DNA of 39,293 nt from an uncultured Clostridia bacterium (GCA_934132775.1 CAKPAA010000017.1:1-39293); one strand, 5' to 3'; positions 1 to 8,392 are shown, counted from the stretch's first letter. The notes: generated by a model from the letters alone, not told the origin. Made by a program: numbers and translations.

Positions 1-75
1 CGTTATTTAAACCTTAACATTTTTGGTACTCTCTTTCAATATTTATTTTTGTGACATATCTATTTTAAACCTATA
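1..75. repeat. Left copy of a 75-bp perfect inverted terminal repeat
   Basis: Bases 1-75 are identical to the reverse complement of bases 39218-39292, and identity stops exactly at base 76. The copy lies outside the coding part of the left arm, beyond the 3' end of the DUF4446 gene. The remaining bases up to 183 show no gene or clear signal. The repeat carries short direct GGTTTAAA-type ends 58 bp apart (read on the opposite strand), which is too little similarity for a CRISPR repeat. A match at both extreme ends of a sequence often marks a repeat where an assembler stopped, so biology and artefact cannot be separated from this sequence alone. Confidence 0.9.
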
Positions 76-183
76 TTTTTATTTATAAATTTCATATTTC
101 AGATTCTATTGTCACAATGCCTTTTACAAGTAATTTTGATATTAAAATGTATTAAATTATATGATGAAATTTACTTCTATTTT

Positions 184-705
184 CTATACTTCCATATAAT
201 ATTTATATCCATTGTGCTTTGCTAAGTTTAGTGCATCTTCTTCCTCTTTTGCTAGCTTATACTTCGAAACACCTTTTTCTATTGGCTTTGCATATGTTGT
301 TGTCGTGTTGTCTCTTGAATATATTCCGTTTATTACAACTCCATTGTCTTCAAAATCTAAAAGTGCTAAGGCAAAACATAAATCACTTCCAGTGTTTTGA
401 AATGCTGTATATCGTACCATTCCAACTTTTTGTACGCATTTGTGTAAATTTTCTTCCAATTCCTTGCAATATTTTCTTAATGACGCTGTTTCTTCAACAA
501 CATTTAATACATTTTTCATATACTTGCTGAGCATTTCTTCAAAATTTTCGCCCGTTCCAAGCCTTTTCATAAATTCTTGATACTTTTTATTTAAGTTTAT
601 TGTTTTCACTAAATTATATGTAAGTAACGCAAAATTTATAAAAAGTGATGTAATGATTATTATTCCAAAGCCTTCACTTTTTGTAAAATTTATTATCCAA
701 TCCAT
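184..705 (-). CDS. DUF4446 family membrane-anchored protein
   Basis: The 173-residue protein has one N-terminal membrane helix at about residues 11-33, then a charged and probably coiled segment (about 40-90). The conserved core follows, with VRYTAFQNTGSDLCFALALL and a GVVINGIYSRD segment. That pattern (RY-AF-N-G---FALALLD---NGVV---IYSRD) is typical of DUF4446 proteins, which are usually encoded next to parB in clostridia. The start is supported by a GGAGATGATAG ribosome site before ATG 705. It is the last gene of the parA-parB cluster, 136 bp downstream of parB. Its function is unknown; the location suggests, but does not show, a link with chromosome segregation or the membrane side of it. 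Confidence 0.85.
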   Translation of the reverse strand: MDWIINFTKSEGFGIIIITSLFINFALLTYNLVKTINLNKKYQEFMKRLGTGENFEEMLSKYMKNVLNVVEETASLRKYCKELEENLHKCVQKVGMVRYTAFQNTGSDLCFALALLDFEDNGVVINGIYSRDNTTTTYAKPIEKGVSKYKLAKEEEDALNLAKHNGYKYYMEV

Positions 706-841
706 TTTCTATCATCTCCATTTAATGGATTTTTATGTCATATGTATAGTTATTACTAGTTTTAACCTTTGAAATAGCCATATGATACATTTTGTTTTTA
801 GTTCAAACATTAAAACATTAAGACTATACTGATAATCTCTG

Positions 842-1729
842 CTATTTTTCTACTGCTTCTAATATCCTGTCCAACTCTTCCATTGAAAAATATTCTATGA
901 CGATTTTTCCTTTTGATTTTGTTGTTGGTTTTAATGAAACTTTTGTGCCTAATGCTTTTTTTAATCTGTTTTCAACTTCTTTGTAATTTGCATCTAATTT
1001 AACTGCCTTCGCTATCTTTTTTCCTTTTGTTTTCTTTTCTGTTTTTTCTTCTTTAACTAGTGCTTCTGTGTCTCTAACATTTAAATCTAAGTTTATTATA
1101 TCTAAAGCTAATTTATATTGCTTTTGTGGACTTTCAATGGCAGCTAAACTTCTGGCATGTCCCTCAGATAGTTTTCCCTCGCTTACCAAGTCTAGTACTC
1201 TGTTATCTAGATTTAAAATTCTAACTGTGTTAGCTATTGCACTTCTACTTTTTCCAAGTGTTTTTGCAAGTTGCTCTTGTGTTAAATTATGCTCTTCCAT
1301 TAGTTCTTTCAATGCTTTTGCTGTTTCAATTGGGTTTAAGTTTTCTCTTTGAATGTTCTCTATTAAAGCAACTTCTCTAATTTTTCTTTCATCATAATCT
1401 CTAACTATTGCTGGAATAGTTTTTAATCCAGCCACCTTAGAAGCACGCCATCTTCTTTCACCAGCTATTATTTGATAATAATTATCTTTCTTAGATACAA
1501 TAATTGGTTGTAAAACACCATGCTCTTTTATTGAATCTGCAAGTTCCATTATTTTATCGTTATCAAAAGCTTTTCTTGGCTGATTTATGTTTGGCTCAAT
1601 GTCATTTATTTTCATTTCAACAACTTTTTCAGTCTTTCCTACCTGCTCTCCTCCTAATAAATCAACATCTACATTAGATGGAAATAATGCTTCCAACCCT
1701 TTACCTAAGCCACCTTTTCCAAGTGCCAT
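842..1729 (-). CDS. parB: ParB/Spo0J chromosome-partitioning protein
   Basis: This is a 295-residue DNA-binding CTPase of the ParB/Spo0J family. It loads at parS sites, slides as a clamp and recruits condensin near the origin. The N-terminal tail is basic and Gly-rich (GKGGLGKGLEALFP), a segment that in relatives stimulates ParA. The CTP-binding core includes the GERRWRASK box, and the helix-turn-helix follows at about residues 150-175 (LTQEQLAKTLGKSRSAIANT). A Lys-rich linker and C-terminal dimerisation domain complete it. Length is normal for the family. The start at 1729 follows a GGAGG site. It lies 47 bp after parA in the same direction. Its likely targets are the parS sites at 6022-6037 and 3269-3284. 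Confidence 0.95.
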   Translation of the reverse strand: MALGKGGLGKGLEALFPSNVDVDLLGGEQVGKTEKVVEMKINDIEPNINQPRKAFDNDKIMELADSIKEHGVLQPIIVSKKDNYYQIIAGERRWRASKVAGLKTIPAIVRDYDERKIREVALIENIQRENLNPIETAKALKELMEEHNLTQEQLAKTLGKSRSAIANTVRILNLDNRVLDLVSEGKLSEGHARSLAAIESPQKQYKLALDIINLDLNVRDTEALVKEEKTEKKTKGKKIAKAVKLDANYKEVENRLKKALGTKVSLKPTTKSKGKIVIEYFSMEELDRILEAVEK

Positions 1730-1776
1730 CGTATATTCCTCCTTACATAATCTTTATTAAAAATTTTGCGTTATGA

Positions 1777-2547
1777 TTAAGTTCTAATTTTGTTTTGTCT
1801 TATAATTTCATTTGCTAATGTTGTGTAAGCCTTTGCGCCATCTGATTTTTTATCATATAAAACTATTGGCATACCGTAACTTGGTGCTTCACTTAGTTTT
1901 ACATTTCTTGGTATAATTGTTTTATATACCCTATTCTTAAAATATTTCTTTACTTCTTCAATAACTTGTTTTGATAAGTTTGTCCTAGCATCATACATTG
2001 TTAAAACAACGCCTTCAATTTCAAGCTTAGAATTTAAATGTTTTTGAACTAAATCAATTGTGCTCATAAGCTGACCTAATCCTTCAAGTGCATAATATTC
2101 GCATTGAATTGGTACTAATACCGAGTCAGAAGCTGTAAGTGCATTTAATGTCACCATTCCTAATGATGGTGGGCAGTCAATAATAATATAGTCGTAATCT
2201 GCTCTTGCTGGCAATAGTGCTTCTTTTAATTTAGTTTCTCTTGAAATCTGAGAAACAAGTTCAACCTCAGCACCAGCTAAATCAATATTTGATGCACATA
2301 AATCTAAATTTGGAATTACTGTTGGTTGAATAACATTTTGTATATCTTCATTGTTCATAATTAAATTATATGTAGATTTGCCAAAATCTTTTTTTCCGCC
2401 AACTCCACTGGTTGCATTACCTTGTGGATCAGCATCAATAAGCAAAACTTTCTTCTTAGCAAGTGCCAAGCAAGCACTTAAATTTACAGAAGTAGTTGTT
2501 TTCCCAACTCCGCCTTTTTGGTTAGCAATTGATATAATTTTACCCAT
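1777..2547 (-). CDS. parA: ParA/Soj chromosome-partitioning ATPase
   Basis: This 256-residue protein is a ParA/MinD-type ATPase that works with ParB in origin segregation and, in Bacillus, modulates DnaA. The deviant Walker A motif KGGVGKTTTSVNLS lies at about residues 11-24, followed by LLIDADPQGNAT (switch I region) and the Walker B-type segment IIIDCPPSLG. The length and order match the short chromosomal Soj type without an N-terminal DNA-binding extension. The start ATG 2547 follows GGAGG. A perfect 16-bp palindrome related to parS lies 15 bp upstream of the start codon, which suggests repression by ParB or by another palindrome-binding protein. Confidence 0.95.
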   Translation of the reverse strand: MGKIISIANQKGGVGKTTTSVNLSACLALAKKKVLLIDADPQGNATSGVGGKKDFGKSTYNLIMNNEDIQNVIQPTVIPNLDLCASNIDLAGAEVELVSQISRETKLKEALLPARADYDYIIIDCPPSLGMVTLNALTASDSVLVPIQCEYYALEGLGQLMSTIDLVQKHLNSKLEIEGVVLTMYDARTNLSKQVIEEVKKYFKNRVYKTIIPRNVKLSEAPSYGMPIVLYDKKSDGAKAYTTLANEIIRQNKIRT

Positions 2548-2561
2548 AATAACCTCCGATT

Positions 2562-2577
2562 TGTTTCATATGAAACA
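2562..2577. promoter_or_regulatory. parS-related perfect palindrome at the parA leader
   Basis: TGTTTCATATGAAACA is a perfect 16-bp palindrome. It equals the consensus parS TGTTTCACGTGAAACA except that the two central bases CG are replaced by TA. It lies just upstream of the parA ribosome site. It may be a weak or specialised ParB site giving autoregulation, or the operator of another factor. The change hits the centre of the ParB recognition sequence, so binding is not certain. Confidence 0.6.
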
Positions 2578-2765
2578 TAACAATTTTCATTTGCATAAAA
2601 CAATTATATATTTAAAAAATAAAAATGTACATAACTATTTTTAAAATATTGTTTTATTAGTTTATTATTTAGCACTTAGTTTTGTAATTTTTCAGTAATG
2701 ATGCTGCTTTGACTATTGAGTTTTACATTATAGAATTGAAAAATTGAAAAACTTGTCATAATTGA

Positions 2766-3077
2766 ATCAAGAAAAAAGCAGATGAACTAAAATTTATACG
2801 GCAATCAAAGAATGAGCTGGTTGATACAACAAGAAAAAATAATAAAGAAATAGAAAAAGCATACGAAGAATACCAAAAAAGTAATGCTATATGAAACTTT
2901 TATTAACAAAATAACAGCTAGATATATGGCTTAAAGAGACTATAATGTAGCAATAAATAAAGCAACAAAAATTTAGAAGAAAAAACAAAATTGAAATTAC
3001 TAAAAAATGTTACACCACGATATGAACGTAGTAGAAATAATAAAACTTACTGTTTTTTTAAGGAAAAAATAAAATAA
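2766..3077 (+). pseudogene. Decayed, N-terminally truncated gene remnant of unknown family
   Basis: The 700-bp space between rsmG and parA holds coding-like sequence on the plus strand. A Lys/Glu-rich reading starts in the frame of base 2766 (ADELKFIRQSKNELVDTTRK is part of it) and meets TGA at 2892. It continues without loss of character in the +1 frame from 2893 (ETFINKITARYMA), has TAA at 2932, and returns to the first frame from 2970 (NLEEKTKLKLLKNVTPRYER). It ends with TAA at 3075-3077. No start codon with a ribosome site is seen. At least two frameshifts and one stop are therefore needed to restore a protein of about 103 residues. The mixed coil-like and basic C-terminal composition would fit a recombinase or phage protein tail, but I do not recognise it. 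The strand is opposite to all neighbours. Confidence 0.5.
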
Positions 3078-3178
3078 ACTTCGCTTACAAGCGTTAAATT
3101 AAACTGAAATGGACTGAATGTACCAATCATTTGATCAACTTACTTTTTATAAAAAATAGAATTTCAATATAAGTGCAT

Positions 3179-3229
3179 AAATAAGCACTCACAGAGGCCA
3201 CATAAAAATGGCATTGTAAGTGCTTATTT
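3179..3229 (-). terminator. Long hairpin downstream of rsmG, probable terminator
   Basis: The 11-bp perfect arms AAATAAGCACT (3179-3189) and AGTGCTTATTT (3219-3229) enclose a partly paired interior (GCCA with TGGC). The hairpin lies about 60 bp past the rsmG stop and separates the rsmG side from the decayed gene and parA. There is no long U run, so it could be a processing signal or a repeat instead. Its right arm plus flanking bases share a 14-mer with the dnaA upstream region (10369-10382). Confidence 0.5.
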
Positions 3230-3268
3230 TGCGTGTATATTCACTTTTTTATAAAAATATATCTTCTT

Positions 3269-3284
3269 TGTTTCACGTGAATCT
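3269..3284. promoter_or_regulatory. parS-like ParB-binding site (imperfect)
   Basis: TGTTTCACGTGAATCT matches the parS consensus TGTTTCACGTGAAACA at 14 of 16 bases, with the core GTTTCACGTGAA intact. It lies right after the rsmG stop codon and about 0.7 kb from parA. In Bacillus and clostridia parS sites cluster on the same arm near parAB. Confidence 0.75.
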
Positions 3285-3288
3285 ATCT

Positions 3289-3993
3289 TTATTTTATAGG
3301 CTCTTTTGATGGAATTCCGGCCTTTCTTGGATATTTAGGTGGCGTACTTCTCAATTTTTTTAATATTATCACAGTTCTATTGGCTTCTATTTTGGGAAGT
3401 TTAAATTCTTCTACATCTTCTAACTGCATATTCAATGTTTTTATTGCTTTCTCAGCTTTTTTTACTTCTTCTCTTGCCTCTGCTTTCATACATATAAATC
3501 TGCCACCTTCTTTTAAAAATGGAGTGCAATATTCTAATAATGTAGACATATTGGCTACCGCTCTCGCTGTTGATATATCGAATTTTTCTCTATATTTTAC
3601 ATTGTTTCCTGCATCTTCTGCTCTTGAATGAATTGTCTCTATATCTGTAATACCAGTTTTCTCAATGACCTCGTTTAAAAAGTTTATTCTTTTGTTCAAT
3701 GAATCTAGTAATACAACTTCTACATCTGGTCTTGCAATTTTTATTGGTATGCCTGGAAAACCAGCACCAGTACCAACATCTATAATCTTTGCATTTTGTG
3801 GTATGTGTTTTACTATTGTCAATGAGTCTATGAAATGTTTTATAATTATTTCTTCATCATCTACTATTGCTGTTAAGTTTATTTTTTCGTTCCACTCTTT
3901 TAGTAAATCTTTATATATAAAAAATTGTTCTACCATTTTGTCTGATAATTTTACATCTATTTGCTCTGCCAATTCTTTTAAAAAAGTTTTCAT
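3289..3993 (-). CDS. rsmG: 16S rRNA (guanine-N7)-methyltransferase RsmG (GidB)
   Basis: The 234-residue S-adenosylmethionine-dependent enzyme methylates N7 of a guanine in the 530 loop of 16S rRNA; loss gives low-level streptomycin resistance in other bacteria. The SAM-binding motif IIDVGTGAGFPGIPIKI lies at about residues 69-85. It is followed by VVLLDSLNKRINFLNEV and the AEDAG and STARAVA segments usual for RsmG. The C-terminal tail (PPKYPRKAGIPSKEPI) is the conserved RNA-contact end, so the gene is complete. The start at 3993 follows an AGGAG site. It lies about 150 bp after mnmG, in the order mnmE-mnmG-rsmG common at firmicute origins. Confidence 0.95.
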   Translation of the reverse strand: MKTFLKELAEQIDVKLSDKMVEQFFIYKDLLKEWNEKINLTAIVDDEEIIIKHFIDSLTIVKHIPQNAKIIDVGTGAGFPGIPIKIARPDVEVVLLDSLNKRINFLNEVIEKTGITDIETIHSRAEDAGNNVKYREKFDISTARAVANMSTLLEYCTPFLKEGGRFICMKAEAREEVKKAEKAIKTLNMQLEDVEEFKLPKIEANRTVIILKKLRSTPPKYPRKAGIPSKEPIK

Positions 3994-4144
3994 AATTCTC
4001 CTTTCAGGTTACTTTTAAATTATTTCGAACTATTTTAGCTTATTTTTTAATTTTTATTTTCTAACTACTAATATCTTGTTTTTTATATTTTGATTCAAAT
4101 TTGAGGCCATTTTGCTTGTTGGTATCTTCCTTAATATTCCATTG

Positions 4145-6007
4145 CTATGAATTTAAATATATCAATAATACATTTATATCTGCTGGTGATATTCCAGAAA
4201 TTCTTGAAGCCTGGCCTATTGAAGTTGGTCTATATTTTTCTAATTTTTGTCTTGCTTCTATTCTTATTCCCTTAACAGCCTCATAGTCTATATTTTCTGG
4301 AATCTTTTTTTGCTCTAATTTCTTAAATTCTTCTATTTGTTCCAACTGTAATTTTATATAACCTTCATACTTTAATTCAATATTTATTTCATCTCTTTCT
4401 TCTTTTGAAAGTGCTGGCCTATCAGTATCTATTGGTGCTAACATATCATAATCAAGTTCTGTTCTTCTTACTAAATCTACCAATTTAAATCCTGTTGTTA
4501 CTTCTGTTGTTCCAGCATTTTTTAATATTTCATTTAATTCAGTAGATGGTTTTATATTAGTCTTTTTTACTCTTTCTATTTCTTTATTTATATTTTCATA
4601 TTTCTTTAAGAATTTTTGATATCTTTCTTCTGAGATTAAGCCTATTTTATAGCCTATCGGCGTTAATCTGGCATCACTATTATCTTGTCTTAGCATTAGT
4701 CTATATTCAGCCCTTGAAGTCATCATTCTGTAAGGTTCATTCGTTCCTTTTGTTACTAAATCATCTATCAATACTCCAATATATGCATCTGATCTATCCA
4801 GAATTAGAGGCTCTTCACCTTTAACATATTTTGCAGCATTTATTCCAGCTATTAGCCCTTGTGCAGCAGCTTCTTCGTATCCCGAAGAACCATTTACTTG
4901 ACCTGCAAAAAACATTCCTTTTATTTTCTTTGATTCCAACGACAATTTTAGCTCAGTTGAATCTATACAGTCATATTCAATCGCATATGCAGGTCTTGTA
5001 AATTCTACATTTTCTAAGCCTGCTATTGTTCTATACATTGCTATTTGTACTTCTTCTGGCAAACTACTAGACATTCCTTGAACGTACATTTCTTCTGTAT
5101 CTTCGCCCATTGGTTCGATAAATATTTGATGTCTTTCTTTATCTGCAAATCTAACAACTTTATCTTCTATTGATGGGCAATATCTTGGGCCAGTAGCCTT
5201 TATTATTCCTGCATATAGTGGCGACCTATGCAAGTTTTCTCTTATTATTTTATGTGTATTTTCATTCGTATAAGTTAAATAACAAGGCTTTTGCTCTTTT
5301 TGTAATCCACTATTTTCAAATGAAAATGGAATTATTTCATCATCACCATTTTGTATTTCCATCTTTGAGAAATCTATACTTCTTCTATTTACTCTTGCTG
5401 GTGTTCCTGTTTTAAATCTTCTTGTTTCAATACCTATTTTATTTAAGCTATCAGTTAAATATCTTGCTGGAAATATTCCATCTGGACCACTTTCATAATG
5501 TACTTCTCCTATATGTATTTTTCCTCTTAAATATGTTCCAGAACATAGCACGACTGCTTTTGCACCATATATCGCACCTATGTGAGTTTTTACTCCTTTT
5601 ACTTCATTATTTTCAACTATATATTCAACTATTTCAGCTTGTTTTACGTCCAAATTTTCTTGTAATTCAAGAGTATGCTTCATCTCGATATGGTATCTTT
5701 TTCTGTCTGCTTGTGCTCTTAGTGAATACACAGCTGGTCCTTTTGATTTATTTAGCATCTTAGACTGTATAAAGGTTTTGTCTATATTCTTTCCCATTTC
5801 TCCACCTAAGGCATCTATTTCTCTAACTAAGTGTCCCTTAGATGTTCCGCCTATACTTGGATTACAAGGCATATTAGCTATGCTATCTGCATTTATTGTA
5901 AATACACAAGTTCTTAATCCTAAACGAGCACTTGCCAATGCAGCCTCACAGCCTGCGTGACCTGCACCAATTACTATTACATCATAATCTTTTGCTTTAT
6001 ATTCCAT
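4145..6007 (-). CDS. mnmG: tRNA uridine-5-carboxymethylaminomethyl(34) synthesis enzyme MnmG (GidA)
   Basis: The 620-residue FAD- and NADH-dependent subunit of the MnmE-MnmG complex modifies wobble U34 of certain tRNAs. The N-terminal dinucleotide-binding motif is VIGAGHAGCEAALASARLG at about residues 12-30. CNPSIGGTSKGHLVREIDAL and the catalytic-region segment KTGTPARV follow, then QVNGSSGYEEAAAQGL, and the C-terminal helical domain that binds MnmE ends in QASRISGISPADINVLLIY. Length and domain order are normal. ATG 6007 follows a GGAGAG site. It is separated from mnmE by 45 bp that contain a parS site, so ParB loading would take place within this gene pair. Confidence 0.96.
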   Translation of the reverse strand: MEYKAKDYDVIVIGAGHAGCEAALASARLGLRTCVFTINADSIANMPCNPSIGGTSKGHLVREIDALGGEMGKNIDKTFIQSKMLNKSKGPAVYSLRAQADRKRYHIEMKHTLELQENLDVKQAEIVEYIVENNEVKGVKTHIGAIYGAKAVVLCSGTYLRGKIHIGEVHYESGPDGIFPARYLTDSLNKIGIETRRFKTGTPARVNRRSIDFSKMEIQNGDDEIIPFSFENSGLQKEQKPCYLTYTNENTHKIIRENLHRSPLYAGIIKATGPRYCPSIEDKVVRFADKERHQIFIEPMGEDTEEMYVQGMSSSLPEEVQIAMYRTIAGLENVEFTRPAYAIEYDCIDSTELKLSLESKKIKGMFFAGQVNGSSGYEEAAAQGLIAGINAAKYVKGEEPLILDRSDAYIGVLIDDLVTKGTNEPYRMMTSRAEYRLMLRQDNSDARLTPIGYKIGLISEERYQKFLKKYENINKEIERVKKTNIKPSTELNEILKNAGTTEVTTGFKLVDLVRRTELDYDMLAPIDTDRPALSKEERDEINIELKYEGYIKLQLEQIEEFKKLEQKKIPENIDYEAVKGIRIEARQKLEKYRPTSIGQASRISGISPADINVLLIYLNS

Positions 6008-6021
6008 ATAAATTCTCTCCT

Positions 6022-6037
6022 CGTTTCACGTGAAACT
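6022..6037. promoter_or_regulatory. parS site between mnmE and mnmG
   Basis: GTTTCACGTGAAAC at 6023-6036 is the perfect palindromic core of parS; only the outermost base on each side (C and T) departs from the 16-bp consensus. It is about 6 kb from the proposed unwinding site and on the same arm as parAB, as expected for a ParB nucleation site. Confidence 0.9.
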
Positions 6038-6052
6038 AATAACATTTTATCT

Positions 6053-7402
6053 CTATTTTCCGACACAAAATTTTTCAAATATTTTATTCAACACGTCTTC
6101 CGAAACTGACTCCCCAAGCATTTCTCCTAAACTTTTAATTGCCTCTTTAATGTTTATTGAAATCATATCTATTGGTATTCCAGTTTCTATTGCTTTAATG
6201 GCTGAGTTTAAGCCATTTATAGTTTTTGAAATCAAGTCTTTGTGTCTAATATTTGTTATTATTATCTCATTTTCTGTGTCCAAATTTTTAGTATTAAATA
6301 ATTCTTCTATTTTATTTTCTAGTTGTTCCAGTCCATCACCAGTTTTGGTAGATATTCTTACTATGTTTTCATCACTAATATTTATTTCTTTACATTCTAA
6401 ATCCGTTTTATTTATTATCAAAATATGTGATTTATTTTTTATCTCATTATATATTTTTTGGTCTTCATCTGTTACGCCAACACTTCCGTCTATTAGTAAA
6501 AGCACTAATTCTGCTTCTTCTAATGCTTTTTTACTTTTCTCAACCCCTATATTTTCAACAATATCTGATGTTTTTCTTATTCCAGCTGTATCCATAAGTC
6601 TTAGACTGATTCCTTTTATTGTTACATATTCTTCTATTGTATCTCTTGTGGTTCCTGGTATTTCAGTCACTATTGCACGGTCTTCTTTTAAAAGTGAATT
6701 TAAAAGTGATGATTTTCCTACATTAGGCTTTCCTACAATAGCTGTCAAAACGCCATTTTTTAATATTTTACCACTTTCAAAACTTTTTTCTAATTTCGAT
6801 AGTTTTTCTATCTGATTTCTTAATACCTCTATTATCTTTTCTCTTCTAACTTCCTCTATATCTTCATATTCTGGATAGTCAATATTTGCTTCTATATCAG
6901 CAAGCAACCCTACTATTTCATTTTCTATATTTTTAATTTCTTGTCCTAATTTTCCATCTAATTGCTTTATTGACGCTCTGCTTTCTTTTTCGCTTTTACT
7001 GTTTATCAATTCTATAACAGCCTCGGCTTGTGTTAAATCTAATTTCCCATTTAAGAAAGCTCTTTTGGTAAATTCTCCACCCTCAGCCATTACAGCACCA
7101 TTTTTTAGTACAGTCTCTAAAATTTTTTTCATAGCCACATTTCCTCCGTGGCAATTTATTTCGCAAACGTCTTCGCCAGTATATGATTTAGGTGCCTTAA
7201 AATAAGATACCAATACTTGGTCGATAACTTTCCCATCTTCATCATATATATGTCCTAATTTAAACGAGAATGGTCTAATTTCACCTTTTTTTACTGGTCT
7301 GAATATTCTATCTATTATCTTTAAAGAATCGTTTCCACTTATCCTTATAATTCCAACTCCTCCATTTCCTGCAGGAGTTGATATAGCAGCTATTGTATTC
7401 AA
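6053..7402 (-). CDS. mnmE: tRNA modification GTPase MnmE (TrmE), TTG start
   Basis: This GTPase partners MnmG in wobble-uridine modification. The N-terminal tetrahydrofolate-binding domain begins NTIAAISTPAGNGGVGIIRI. The G domain carries GKPNVGKSSLLN (G1), EIPGTTRD (G2), DTAG (G3) and NKTD (G4). The invariant C-terminal motif is FCVGK (C-x-G-K), whose Cys is needed for modification. Start choice: an in-frame ATG at 7417 has no ribosome site, because the GGAGGTG lies inside its codons 2-3. A TTG at 7402 sits six bases after that GGAGGTG and gives the family-typical N terminus M-NTIAA. The protein is then 449 residues, the usual length. The gene follows a structured RNA element and precedes mnmG. 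Confidence 0.95.
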   Translation of the reverse strand: MNTIAAISTPAGNGGVGIIRISGNDSLKIIDRIFRPVKKGEIRPFSFKLGHIYDEDGKVIDQVLVSYFKAPKSYTGEDVCEINCHGGNVAMKKILETVLKNGAVMAEGGEFTKRAFLNGKLDLTQAEAVIELINSKSEKESRASIKQLDGKLGQEIKNIENEIVGLLADIEANIDYPEYEDIEEVRREKIIEVLRNQIEKLSKLEKSFESGKILKNGVLTAIVGKPNVGKSSLLNSLLKEDRAIVTEIPGTTRDTIEEYVTIKGISLRLMDTAGIRKTSDIVENIGVEKSKKALEEAELVLLLIDGSVGVTDEDQKIYNEIKNKSHILIINKTDLECKEINISDENIVRISTKTGDGLEQLENKIEELFNTKNLDTENEIIITNIRHKDLISKTINGLNSAIKAIETGIPIDMISINIKEAIKSLGEMLGESVSEDVLNKIFEKFCVGK

Positions 7403-7554
7403 TTCTTTCACCTCCATAAAATGCTTTTTGTATTATACTATTTTTCAACATTTTTTTCAATAATTTACATAATAATTTGTGACTTTTCTATCAAAAAGTT
7501 AATCGAATTTTTCTTCAAAGTCTTAAAATAATCTAGATATACATACTTTAAAAC

Positions 7555-7651
7555 AAAAAATAAACCTATTTTGCCAAGCTTAAATTATAGTCTTTTACCT
7601 CTCTAACTAGTAAAACAAACTATTTACCTTTGCTTAACAACTTAGGTTTAT
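7555..7651 (-). ncRNA. Structured RNA element between jag and mnmE ending in a U tract
   Basis: Read on the minus strand, four nested helices can form. P1 is AUAAACCUA with UAGGUUUAU (7643-7651 with 7560-7568). P2 is GUUAAGC with GCUUGGC (7632-7638 with 7573-7579, two G-U pairs). P3 is AUAGU with ACUAU, plus two A-U pairs across a small bulge (7619-7625 with 7582-7591). P4 is UUUUAC with GUAAAA (7610-7615 with 7593-7598), closing an 11-nt purine-rich loop UAGUUAGAGAG. A run of U follows P1 directly. The whole could be an elaborate terminator after jag or a regulatory RNA in front of mnmE. It matches no riboswitch consensus that I know. The rest of the 258-bp gap down to mnmE shows no clear signal. 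Confidence 0.55.
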
Positions 7652-7675
7652 CATAAATTAAATATATTTCGTTTT

Positions 7676-8371
7676 CTATTTAAGTGATATTACTACTTTT
7701 CTGTAAGGCTCTTCTCCAATACTTACGGTTTTTACTTTTGGATGATTTTGCAAAGCATTGTGAATTGCTTTCCTTTCAAATGGATTCATAGGTTCCAATG
7801 TAATGCTTCTTCTTCTTTCAACAACCATATTAGCTCTTTTCAAAGCTAATTCTTCAAGTGCTTTGATTCTCTTTTTTCTGTATCCTTCAATATCTAAAAC
7901 CACTCTAACATATGTTTTGTTACCTTTGTTTGCAATTGTTCCTGCCAATGTTTGCAATGCTTCAAGTGTTTCTCCTCTGTATCCAATAATAATTCCAGCA
8001 TTTTCTCCACTTATATCAAATTTTAAAATATTGTCTTCAACATATGATTTCACGTTCAAGTTTAGTCCTAATCTCTCAAAATACTCTTTTAAGAATGCAA
8101 TAACTCTATCTTTTACAACATTTCCTTCTTCTTCTGAAAATTCTTTAAATGTTCCTTTTGTTATATCGTGAACCACTTTATTTTCAGGCATTTGTTCAAG
8201 TTCTGTAACTCTTACTTTTATTTGTTTGTGATCTAATATACTAAAAATTCTCTTTTTTGGTTCTTCTATAATTTCAATTGAAACTTGCTCTTTTTTCAAA
8301 CCAACCTTATTTAACGCATCTTGAACTGCTTCCTCATAACTCTTTCCTATACCCTCTGCTACCTTAGACAT
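7676..8371 (-). CDS. jag: Jag/KhpB RNA-binding protein (Jag-N, KH, R3H domains)
   Basis: The 231-residue protein has an N-terminal Jag domain (about 1-50; VAEGIGKSYEEAVQDALNKV). A KH type II domain follows at about 90-160 with the GYRGETLEALQTL loop. The C-terminal R3H domain (about 165-231) contains LEPMNPFERKAIHNAL, with the conserved Arg/His spacing. Relatives (KhpB, EloR) bind RNA with KhpA and influence cell elongation and division. The start at 8371 follows an AGGAGG site. It lies 21 bp after yidC, the invariant partner in the rpmH-rnpA-yidC-jag order, which suggests co-transcription. Confidence 0.95.
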   Translation of the reverse strand: MSKVAEGIGKSYEEAVQDALNKVGLKKEQVSIEIIEEPKKRIFSILDHKQIKVRVTELEQMPENKVVHDITKGTFKEFSEEEGNVVKDRVIAFLKEYFERLGLNLNVKSYVEDNILKFDISGENAGIIIGYRGETLEALQTLAGTIANKGNKTYVRVVLDIEGYRKKRIKALEELALKRANMVVERRRSITLEPMNPFERKAIHNALQNHPKVKTVSIGEEPYRKVVISLK

Positions 8372-8392
8372 ATAAAAACCTCCTATATCTTT

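Noticed and set aside
1..75. Terminal repeat as part of a CRISPR array
   Set aside because: GGTTTAAA-type words recur 58 bp apart inside the element, but only 8 bases match and no further units follow. No cas gene is present.
2766..3077. Programmed frameshift gene instead of a pseudogene
   Set aside because: It needs two shifts and a stop read-through, and has no start codon or slippery sequence.
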